A DNA stretch of 64,000 bases from Streptomyces coelicoflavus (GTDB taxonomy: Bacteria; Actinomycetota; Actinomycetes; Streptomycetales; Streptomycetaceae): assembly GCF_003112555.1 (NCBI RefSeq), contig NZ_BEWB01000002.1, positions 1-64,000 on the forward strand, written 5' to 3'. The position numbers and the translations under genes are program-made. Shown here piece by piece: positions 55,692-62,774 of this stretch; position 1 is the stretch's first letter, and each line of letters begins with the position of its first letter. The notes below the pieces were generated by a model, which was not told the origin of the DNA, ran no database searches, and saw only the letters and a program-made list of their open reading frames with translations.

Positions 55692-56987
55692 CTACACCTT
55701 GGTGACGTCCTCCACCTCTTCCTCCGGCTCCCGCCCCGGGGTCTTCAGATCGAACTTCGTGATCGCGAACCGGAAGACCACGTAGTAGACGACCGCGAAA
55801 CACAGTCCGATCGGAATGATCAGCCACGGCTTCGTCGCCAGGTTCCAGTTGATGACGTAGTCGATCAGCCCCGCCGAGAAGCTGAACCCGTCCTTCACCC
55901 CCAGCGCCCACGTCACCGCCATCGACACCCCCGTCAGCACCGCGTGCGCCGCGTACAGAAGGGGAGCGATGAACAGGAACGAGTACTCCAGCGGCTCCGT
56001 GATCCCCGTCACGAACGACGTCAGCCCCACCGACAGCATCAGGCCCCCGACCTCCTTGCGCCGGTGCGGCTTCGCGCAGTGCGTGATCGCCAGCGCCGCC
56101 GCCGGCAACGCGAACATCATGATCGGGAAGAAGCCGGTCGTGAACTGACCCGCGTCCGGGTCGCCCGCCAGGAACATGTTGATGTCGCCGTGCACCACCG
56201 TGCCGTCCGGCTTCGTGTACGAACCGAACTGGAACCACATCGGCACGTTCAGGAACTGATGCAGGCCGATCACCAGCAACGCCCGGTTCGCCACCCCGAA
56301 CACACCCGCGCCCCACGCGCCGATCCCGGTCATCCAGTCGCTGAAACTCTCCAGCGCGTCACCGATCGGCGGCCACACCCACAGGCACAGCGCCGCGAAC
56401 ACGATCGCCACGAACGCCATGATGATCGGCACCAGCCGGCGCCCGTTGAAGAAGCCCAGCCAGTCCACCAGCTTCGTCCGGTGGAACCGCTGCCAGAAGT
56501 ACGCCGTCAGCAACCCCATCACGATGCCGCCGAAGACACCCGGGTTCTGGAAGACGAACGCCGTCACCTCACCGTCACCGCCGGTCGGCCGGCACCCGAC
56601 CTGCGGCACCACCTCCGACCCCTCCGGACAGTCCTCCGGAAACTGCCGCAGCACGTTGTAGTAGACGAGGAACCCCGCCACCGCCGCCAACGCCGTGGAA
56701 CCGTCGGCCTTCTTCGCCATGCCGATGGCCACACCCACACAGAACAGCAGCGGCAGCCCCAGCGACCCGTCGAGCAGCGCACCGCCCGCGCCCGTCATCA
56801 CCTTCGAGACGTTCGTCCAGCCCAGACCGTCGTCCCCGAACACGTCCGGCTGCCCCAGCCGGTTGAGAATGCCCGCGGCGGGCAGGACCGCGATGGGCAG
56901 CTGAAGACTGCGACCCATCTTCTGCAGCCCCTGGAACGCCTTGTTCCAGCGGACTCGAGCGGGACTGACCGTGCTGTCGGCACTCAT
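55692..56987 (-). CDS. nagE1: PTS permease EIIC, NagE1 type
   Basis: A 431-residue paralogue of NagE2 with the same blocks (LQLPIAVLPAAGILNRLGQ, GMAKKADGSTALAAVAGF, WQRFHRTKLVDWLGFFNGRR, FVTGITEPLEYSFLF) and the same tail (REPEEEVEDVTKV). It has a longer Cys-containing loop (CPEGSEVVPQVGCRPTGG, near 125) missing from NagE2. In S. coelicolor NagE1 is not the main GlcNAc carrier, so its role is uncertain. GGAGACCGG precedes the ATG. One dre site lies 26 bases upstream. Confidence 0.92.
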   Translation of the reverse strand: MSADSTVSPARVRWNKAFQGLQKMGRSLQLPIAVLPAAGILNRLGQPDVFGDDGLGWTNVSKVMTGAGGALLDGSLGLPLLFCVGVAIGMAKKADGSTALAAVAGFLVYYNVLRQFPEDCPEGSEVVPQVGCRPTGGDGEVTAFVFQNPGVFGGIVMGLLTAYFWQRFHRTKLVDWLGFFNGRRLVPIIMAFVAIVFAALCLWVWPPIGDALESFSDWMTGIGAWGAGVFGVANRALLVIGLHQFLNVPMWFQFGSYTKPDGTVVHGDINMFLAGDPDAGQFTTGFFPIMMFALPAAALAITHCAKPHRRKEVGGLMLSVGLTSFVTGITEPLEYSFLFIAPLLYAAHAVLTGVSMAVTWALGVKDGFSFSAGLIDYVINWNLATKPWLIIPIGLCFAVVYYVVFRFAITKFDLKTPGREPEEEVEDVTKV

Positions 56988-57012
56988 CCGGTCTCCATTC
57001 GGTCGCCGGTAC

Positions 57013-57028
57013 ACTGGTGTAGACCAGT
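57013..57028. promoter_or_regulatory. dre operator between nagE1 and nagF
   Basis: ACTGGTGTAGACCAGT matches the DasR consensus at 15 of 16 positions. It lies between the divergent nagE1 and nagF genes and could control both. Confidence 0.9.
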
Positions 57029-57144
57029 AGACGGACGGCTCCGCCGTCGTGAGCCATCATTCGGCACCGACCGCATGACCGCTCGCGAAGATGGGCCAAC
57101 TGTGGGTTACTGCGACAAAGCGGCTCGGATCAGGGAGAACCAAC

Positions 57145-57378
57145 ATGGCCAGCAAGGCTGAGAAGATCGTCGCCGGCCTCGGCGGCATCGACAACATCGA
57201 CGAGATCGAAGGCTGCATCACCCGACTCCGCACCGAGGTCAACGACCCCGACCTGGTCAACGAAGCCGCCCTCAAGGCCGCCGGCGCCCACGGCGTCGTC
57301 AAGATGGGCACCGCCATCCAGGTCGTCATCGGCACCGACGCCGACCCGATCGCCGCGGAGATCGAAGACATGATGTGA
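57145..57378 (+). CDS. nagF: PTS EIIB component NagF
   Basis: A 77-residue GlcNAc-specific EIIB protein. The phosphorylated Cys is in IDEIEGCITRLRTEVNDP (near 24), and GAHGVVKMGTAIQVVIGTDADPIAAEI completes the fold. It receives phosphate from EIIA and passes it to sugar carried by NagE2 (and NagE1). AGGGAGAACC precedes the ATG at 57145. Divergent from nagE1 with a shared dre site; a hairpin follows. Confidence 0.94.
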   Translation: MASKAEKIVAGLGGIDNIDEIEGCITRLRTEVNDPDLVNEAALKAAGAHGVVKMGTAIQVVIGTDADPIAAEIEDMM

Positions 57379-57406
57379 GCCACCGGTTCACCACCGGCTC
57401 ACCGGC

Positions 57407-57439
57407 AAGGGGCCTTTCCCACCGCGGGACAGGCCCCTT
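57407..57439 (+). terminator. Terminator after nagF
   Basis: Arms AAGGGGCCT (57407-57415) and AGGCCCCTT (57431-57439) with a 15-base loop containing a further small inverted repeat. Confidence 0.75.
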
Positions 57440-57465
57440 CCCCATGGGCCGCTAGGCTCACCCGC

Positions 57466-58206
<741 letters not shown>

Positions 58207-58387
58207 AACGAGCAGCCCGACCCGCAAGGCGGGTAAAGGGAACGCCAAGGGCGCGCAACTCGGCCGCCCGACTGAGCGTCCCTAGCAGTACAGCACCACG
58301 GGCGTACGGCAGCAGACTCTGCCGTACGCCCGCTGCCGCACCGCACACGGGCCGCCCGGCCCTGTCCCAAGGGGAGGACCGAGACCC

Positions 58388-58792
58388 ATGGCCGCGAGCC
58401 GCCACCGCCGCCTTCGCCGCACCGCCACCGCCGTCGCCACCGTGGCGACCATCGCGCTGACGGCCGGACTCACCACCGGCTGCGACGCCGTCGACAAGGC
58501 ACTCGACTGCGTACGCACGGCCGACGCGATAGCCGACAGCGTCACCGAACTCCAGCAGGCCGTGGAGAACACGGACGACCCCACCCAGTGGGAGGAGTCC
58601 CTCGACTCCATCGACAAGAACCTCGGCAAGATCGGCGACCAGACCGACAACGCCGACGTCAACAAGGCCGTCGACGACCTCGGCAAGGCCGTCGACAACG
58701 TCCGCACCTCGGTCGAGAACGGCGACGAGACCCCCGACCTCAGCCCCGTCACCGACGCGGCGGGCGAACTGACGAAGGTCTGCACGCCGTAG
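58388..58792 (+). CDS. Small secreted lipoprotein
   Basis: A 134-residue lipoprotein: signal peptide RTATAVATVATIALTAGLTT with lipobox TTGC, then an acidic, helical mature part (AVDKALDCVRTADAIADSVTELQQAVEN, SLDSIDKNLGKIGDQTDNADVNKAV) likely forming a coiled coil. Two more Cys residues (CVR, VCTP) could form a disulfide. GGGGAGGACC precedes the ATG. Inserted between rph and rdgB. Function unknown. Confidence 0.75.
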   Translation: MAASRHRRLRRTATAVATVATIALTAGLTTGCDAVDKALDCVRTADAIADSVTELQQAVENTDDPTQWEESLDSIDKNLGKIGDQTDNADVNKAVDDLGKAVDNVRTSVENGDETPDLSPVTDAAGELTKVCTP

Positions 58793-58839
58793 GGGAGGGC
58801 TCGGTCGGGCAGGGCGGGGGGTCCGGAATACTGACCCCC

Positions 58840-59442
58840 ATGACCCGCCTCATCCTCGCCACCCGCAACGCCGGAAAGATCACCGAACTGAGGGCCATCC
58901 TCGCCGACGCGGGCCTGCCCCACGACCTCGTCGGCGCGGACGCCTACCCGGAGATCCCCGACGTCAAGGAAACCGGCGTCACCTTCGCCGAGAACGCCCT
59001 CCTCAAGGCCCACGCCCTCGCCCGGGCCACCGGCCTCCCCGCCGTCGCCGACGACTCCGGCCTCTGCGTCGACGTCCTGAACGGCGCGCCGGGCATCTTC
59101 TCCGCCCGCTGGGCCGGCCGCCACGGCGACGACAAGGCCAACCTCGACCTCCTCCTCGCCCAGATCGCCGACATCGCCGACGAACACCGGGGCGCCCACT
59201 TCGCCTGCGCGGCGGCCCTGGCCCTGCCCGACGGCACGGAGAGGGTGGTCGAGGGCCAACTCCGCGGCACCCTCCGCCACGCCCCCGCCGGCACGGGCGG
59301 CTTCGGCTACGACCCGATCCTCCAGTCGGAGGGCGAGACGAGGACCTGCGCGGAACTGACGGCGGACGAGAAGAACGCGATCAGCCACCGCGGCAAGGCG
59401 TTTCGGGCACTGGTGCCGGTGGTGCGGGAGCTGTTGGGGTGA
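58840..59442 (+). CDS. rdgB: RdgB/HAM1 non-canonical purine NTP pyrophosphatase
   Basis: Hydrolyses dITP, ITP and XTP to keep them out of nucleic acids. The 200-residue protein has LILATRNAGKITELRAIL, the EN and DDSGLCVDVLNGAPGIFSARWAG blocks (near 65), AAALALPDGTERVVEGQLRG, and GGFGYDPIL and NAISHRGKAFRAL. These are all signature motifs. ATG at 58840; 47 bases after the lipoprotein gene. A 14-bp terminator follows, next to a tRNA gene on the other strand. Confidence 0.94.
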   Translation: MTRLILATRNAGKITELRAILADAGLPHDLVGADAYPEIPDVKETGVTFAENALLKAHALARATGLPAVADDSGLCVDVLNGAPGIFSARWAGRHGDDKANLDLLLAQIADIADEHRGAHFACAAALALPDGTERVVEGQLRGTLRHAPAGTGGFGYDPILQSEGETRTCAELTADEKNAISHRGKAFRALVPVVRELLG

Positions 59443-59452
59443 CTCAAGAATG

Positions 59453-59489
59453 AGGGCCCTGTACCTACGATTCGCAGGTACAGGGCCCT
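59453..59489. terminator. Terminator between rdgB and the tRNA
   Basis: Arms AGGGCCCTGTACCT (59453-59466) and complement (59476-59489), nine-base loop. It ends two bases from the tRNA 3' end and could serve both strands. Confidence 0.9.
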
Positions 59490-59490
59490 G

Positions 59491-59564
59491 TGCGCCCGGT
59501 CGGATTCGAACCGACAAACACAACCACCTAAAGATTGCCGCTCGGCCAGTTGGCGTACGGGCGC
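59491..59564 (-). tRNA. tRNA-like gene, anticodon UAG (Leu), class I shape
   Basis: A 74-base cloverleaf on the minus strand: acceptor GCGCCCG/CGGGCGC (7 bp), D stem CGC/GCG with G18-G19 loop, anticodon stem CAATC/GGTTG (4 Watson-Crick and one wobble pair) with loop TTTAGGT (anticodon TAG), five-base variable region, T stem GTCGG/CCGAC with TTCGAAT loop, discriminator A. No CCA encoded. UAG would read Leu CUA codons, but real bacterial tRNA-Leu has a long variable arm, absent here. It therefore may be an unusual or unassigned tRNA. Its 5' half is overlapped by the HNH1 gene. Confidence 0.75.
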
Positions 59565-60244
59565 CCGACCAGGGCTACTTTACTGGGCTGAGTATGCCGC
59601 CGTCGGCCGCCTCGGCACCAGGTGGCAGTGGCGGCGTGACAGTTGGGGCAGAGTAGCCGCAGGTTCTCCTGTCGATCATCGCTCCAGTCACCGTTGACGT
59701 GGTCCACTTCCAGTGTCATGGGCTTGCCGAGCCACTCGGTGCCGGTACCGCACACGTCGCAGTGGCTGGGCACGCCGACTGCACCAAGCGCCCGACGCAG
59801 CAATGCGGTTTTCGTGCGGCGTTCGCCTGTGTGCTTGACCAGGATGTCCTCGGGCTGTCTGAGCGGTGTGGCCGTACTGGGCTTGCCCCGCAGGTGCGCT
59901 TGCCCCAGGAAGTGCGCTGTCGAGAGATCGTCTTCAGCGATCCATCGACGTAAGCGGGCCCGTTGGGCACCGCTGTCGGGACGCCCCAGTCGACGGAGCA
60001 CACTGGCGACCGACACGCATTCGGCGACTGCGGTACGCAGTTCCTCAGCAGAGGGCCGGAGTCGGCTCCGGGCAGCGGCGAAGTGCGAGAGGTCGATTCC
60101 GTAGTGGGTGAACCTCTTGGCGAGGTACCTCCGCAGATCGCCCGACGGCTGAGTGCCGAAGAAGTCGATCACTTCGTCGAGGTTGGAGCACTGCTCGGCT
60201 GCCTCCGCGAGTCGGGCACGCGTGTAACGCACGCCATTGCTCAT
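59528..60244 (-). CDS. HNH endonuclease overlapping a tRNA gene
   Basis: A 238-residue HNH nuclease. Two related N-terminal segments (each about 50 residues, ending GIDLSHF and LSTAHF) precede the zinc/HNH core CDVCGTGTEWLGKPMTLEVDHVNGDW, then ENLRLLCPNCHAAT. The last 12 residues (RPYANWPSGNL) are encoded by the 5' half of the tRNA, and the TAG stop (59530-59528) is exactly the anticodon. Start overlaps the stop of the upstream HNH gene (ATGA). A homing or mobile role tied to the tRNA is inferred; no intron or integrase is seen. Confidence 0.85.
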   Translation of the reverse strand: MSNGVRYTRARLAEAAEQCSNLDEVIDFFGTQPSGDLRRYLAKRFTHYGIDLSHFAAARSRLRPSAEELRTAVAECVSVASVLRRLGRPDSGAQRARLRRWIAEDDLSTAHFLGQAHLRGKPSTATPLRQPEDILVKHTGERRTKTALLRRALGAVGVPSHCDVCGTGTEWLGKPMTLEVDHVNGDWSDDRQENLRLLCPNCHAATATWCRGGRRRHTQPSKVALVGRPYANWPSGNL

Positions 60245-60885
60245 CGGCTGGCACGCCCTTTGCCGCGTCCTCGATAAGTGTCAGTGATCGAGTGGCAGTT
60301 CGGGCAAAGCAGCCGAAGGTTCTCGACGCGGTTGTTGCGCCAGTCGCCGTCGACGTGGTCGACCTCCAAGGGGATCGGGCGTCCCTGCCAGATGCCGTCG
60401 TTCCCGCAAAGTGCGCACAGCTCAGGTGCGCCCACGGCCGCCATCGCCCACTTGAGCCGGTCGCTTGGTACCCGCCTCGCTTCGGCGGGCGACTGCTCGA
60501 CGAGCAAGCCTTCAGGAGTCCGGGGGCGCCAGGGCTTCCCCTTCCGAGTCGGCATCCGGAAGTGCGAGATGTCGATGCCGTACGCCTTGATCCGGCGGCT
60601 GATGTGTGTGTGGTGGCCGCCGACCACATCCAGGCCGAGGTGCCGTAGTACCTCGCACATGTTCGTAGAGGCCGACACCGCCTCCTGGAGAGCCTCCCTG
60701 GTCCACTTCACTCCCTCACGCTGGAAGTGCGACACATTCACTCCCAGCTTCTTCATCCGCTCCAGCACATACCGCCGGGTGGAACTCTTCGGATCCACCC
60801 CCAACCGCACCAACGCCTCCGACAACGTCCGTGCCCCACGGGCCGCCTCCTCCAGCCGTTCCCGGCTGTACGCACTGGCCCCCAT
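60241..60885 (-). CDS. HNH endonuclease paralogue
   Basis: A 214-residue paralogue of the next gene with the same layout: two repeats (YSRERLEEAARGARTLSEAL through GVNVSHF; WTREALQEAVSASTNMCEVL through YGIDISHF) and the HNH core CALCGNDGIWQGRPIPLEVDHVDGDW, ENLRLLCPNCHSIT. CGGAGGGGATCG supports the ATG at 60885. The ATGA overlap couples it to the second gene. Tandem HNH copies with repeated helix-turn-helix-like N-termini suggest specific DNA recognition with two target half-sites. Confidence 0.85.
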   Translation of the reverse strand: MGASAYSRERLEEAARGARTLSEALVRLGVDPKSSTRRYVLERMKKLGVNVSHFQREGVKWTREALQEAVSASTNMCEVLRHLGLDVVGGHHTHISRRIKAYGIDISHFRMPTRKGKPWRPRTPEGLLVEQSPAEARRVPSDRLKWAMAAVGAPELCALCGNDGIWQGRPIPLEVDHVDGDWRNNRVENLRLLCPNCHSITDTYRGRGKGRASR

Positions 60886-60971
60886 CGATCCCCTCCGTCT
60901 CCGGCCACGCGTTCGCGGCCTCGTACGGAGTAACGAACCGTTTATCGGACAGTCACGCACGGCATGCGGAA

Positions 60972-61003
60972 GGGCCCGTACCGGGAAGGTTCGGTACGGG
61001 CCC
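60972..61003 (-). terminator. Terminator after bcp
   Basis: Arms GGGCCCGTACCG (60972-60983) and complement (60992-61003), eight-base loop. Confidence 0.85.
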
Positions 61004-61017
61004 CGTCGAAAGGGGGT

Positions 61018-61485
61018 TCAGATCCCCAAGTCCTTGATGATCTTGGCCACGTGGCCCGTCGCGCGGACGTTGTAGAGGGCTCGTTCGACCTTGCCGGCCT
61101 CGTCGACCACGATCGTGGAGCGGATGACGCCCAGGTACGTCTTGCCGTAGTTCTTCTTCTCGCCGAAGGCGCCGTACGCGTCGAGGACCTTCTTGTCCGG
61201 GTCGGCCAGGAGGGTGACCTTCAGGGACTCGGTGTCGCGGAACTTGGCCAGCTTCTCCGGCTTGTCGGGGGAGATGCCGATGACGTCGTACCCGGCGCCG
61301 GTCAGCAGCTCCAGGTTGTCCGTGAAGTCGCACGCCTGCTTCGTGCAGCCGGGGGTAAGCGCCGCAGGGTAGAAGTAGACGATGACCTTGCGGCCCTTGT
61401 GGTCGGACAGGGACACCTCGTTGCCGTCGGCGTCCGGGAGGGTGAAGGCCGGGGCCTGGTCCCCGGGCTGGAGTCGCTCGCTCAT
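61018..61485 (-). CDS. bcp: Thioredoxin-dependent thiol peroxidase (Bcp/PrxQ)
   Basis: A 155-residue peroxiredoxin that reduces peroxides. The peroxidatic and resolving Cys are in ALTPGCTKQACDF, five residues apart as in the atypical two-Cys BCP group. GDQAPAFTLPDADGNEVSLSDHKGRKVIVYFYP and GVIRSTIVVDEAGKVE complete the fold. It is divergent from the DUF3618 gene. The TPGC Thr-Pro-x-Cys motif is intact. Confidence 0.93.
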   Translation of the reverse strand: MSERLQPGDQAPAFTLPDADGNEVSLSDHKGRKVIVYFYPAALTPGCTKQACDFTDNLELLTGAGYDVIGISPDKPEKLAKFRDTESLKVTLLADPDKKVLDAYGAFGEKKNYGKTYLGVIRSTIVVDEAGKVERALYNVRATGHVAKIIKDLGI

Positions 61486-61577
61486 CGATCCAGCGTAACG
61501 GGGGGTCCTGACAGTGCGAGCGGGCCTGGAGCTGACAGACTGTCCGGGACAGTGTCAGAGGACTTCGGAGGCGTACG

Positions 61578-61910
61578 GTGGCGGACACGTCGGACATCAG
61601 AACCCCGGCGCAGATCGAGGCGGACATCAAGCGCCGCCGCGAGGTGCTGGCCGAGACGCTCGACGAGCTCGGGATGCGGGTGCACCCCAAGACGATCGTC
61701 GACGACGCGAAGGCCAAGGTGGCCTCCAGTGTCGATCACACGCTGGGGCGGGCGTACGTCCAGGTCAACCGGGTGGTCAGCGATGTGAGGGCGCAGTTCG
61801 TGGACGAGCAGGGCGCCCCGCGGATGGAGCGTGTCGTGCCGGCCGCGCTGGTGGTGGCCGGGGTCGTGGGGCTGCTCGCGTTCGGCGGCACCCGGCGGCG
61901 CAAGCGCTGA
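61578..61910 (+). CDS. DUF3618 membrane protein
   Basis: A 110-residue actinobacterial protein. The DUF3618 N-terminal signature is RTPAQIEADIKRRREVLAETLDELGMRVHPKTIVDDAK. It is followed by a helical stretch, one membrane helix (VVPAALVVAGVVGLLAFGG) and a short basic tail RRRKR. Function unknown. It precedes the GroES-like gene by 23 bases. Start is GTG 61578. Confidence 0.85.
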   Translation: MADTSDIRTPAQIEADIKRRREVLAETLDELGMRVHPKTIVDDAKAKVASSVDHTLGRAYVQVNRVVSDVRAQFVDEQGAPRMERVVPAALVVAGVVGLLAFGGTRRRKR

Positions 61911-61933
61911 GCGGGGGCAGGTAGGTTCAGGGC

Positions 61934-62287
61934 GTGAGCGCCAAGAAGAACGAGCACCCCCAGGACGACAAGCTGCCCATCCGGATGCTGCACGACCGCG
62001 TGCTCGTGCGGCAGGACTCGGGCGACGGCGAGCGGCGTTCCGGGGGCGGCATCCTGATCCCCGCGACGGCGGCCGTCGGCAAGCGGCTGGCCTGGGCCGA
62101 GGTCGTCGCGGTCGGGCAGAACGTCCGGACCGTGGAGCCGGGCGACCGGGTGCTGTACGACCCGGAGGACCGTGCCGAGGTCGAGGTGCGGGGTGTGGGC
62201 TACGTGCTGATGCGCGAGCGTGATCTGCACGCCGTGGCGGCGGACCGGTTCGAGGGGTCGGAGGACTCCACCGGGCTGTACCTCTGA
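61934..62287 (+). CDS. GroES-like (Cpn10 family) protein
   Basis: A 117-residue protein of the Cpn10 fold: PIRMLHDRVLVRQDSGDGERRSGGGILIPATA with the mobile-loop-like GGGILIP, then AWAEVVAVGQNVRTVEPGDRVLYDPEDRAEVEV. It is longer than true GroES (about 100), has an extended tail, and is not next to groEL. It is therefore probably a second, divergent co-chaperonin-like protein. GTG start; co-directional with DUF3618. Confidence 0.82.
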   Translation: MSAKKNEHPQDDKLPIRMLHDRVLVRQDSGDGERRSGGGILIPATAAVGKRLAWAEVVAVGQNVRTVEPGDRVLYDPEDRAEVEVRGVGYVLMRERDLHAVAADRFEGSEDSTGLYL

Positions 62288-62311
62288 ATCACGGGTTCAG
62301 GTGGGACTTCG

Positions 62312-62339
62312 GGGGCTGGTGATCAAGGTCACCAGCCCC
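62312..62339 (+). terminator. Terminator after the GroES-like gene
   Basis: Arms GGGGCTGGTGA (62312-62322) and complement (62329-62339), six-base loop, followed by CTTTCTCC. I looked for a guanidine riboswitch before the SMR gene and found no clear ykkC-type sequence. Confidence 0.85.
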
Positions 62340-62453
62340 TTTCTCCTGTCTCCGCCTGTCTTTGCTACGTTGGGAAACACCCGACGAGACGCGCCGTACC
62401 GGGCCAGGAAAAGACGACGCACCCCGTTCAGTTCGTTCACGGAGGTGCCTGTC

Positions 62454-62774
62454 ATGGCGTGGGTTCTGCTGTTCGTCGCCGGTCTGCTCGAGGTCGGCTG
62501 GTCGATCGGGATGAAGTACACCGACGGTTTCACCCGGCTGTGGCCGAGTGTGTTCACGGGTGCCGGGATCGTCGCGAGCATGGTGCTGCTGTCGTACGCG
62601 GCCCGGACGCTGCCCATCGGTACCGCCTACGGCGTGTGGGTGGGGATCGGTGCGGCCGGGGCGGCGGTGCTCGGCATGGTGGTGCTGGGGGAGCCGGCGA
62701 CCGCCGCCCGGATCTTCTTCATTTGTTTGCTGCTGGTCGCCGTCGTGGGGCTGAAGGCGACCTCCGGTCACTGA
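62454..62774 (+). CDS. SMR-family transporter (SugE/Gdx type)
   Basis: A 106-residue four-helix transporter of the small multidrug resistance family. It has the Glu of WVLLFVAGLLEVGWSIGMKYTDGF (position 13), GTAYGVWVGIGAAGAAVLGMVVLGEPATAARIFFI and VVGLKATSGH. The GWSIGMKYT and W-rich first helix match SugE/Gdx guanidinium exporters better than EmrE. GGAGGTGCC precedes the ATG. Its 3' end overlaps by seven bases that of the convergent PBP gene. Confidence 0.9.
   Translation: MAWVLLFVAGLLEVGWSIGMKYTDGFTRLWPSVFTGAGIVASMVLLSYAARTLPIGTAYGVWVGIGAAGAAVLGMVVLGEPATAARIFFICLLLVAVVGLKATSGH

Noticed and set aside
62340..62453. Guanidine riboswitch before the SMR transporter
   Set aside because: None of the ykkC or mini-ykkC conserved blocks could be found; only a terminator and short leader are seen.
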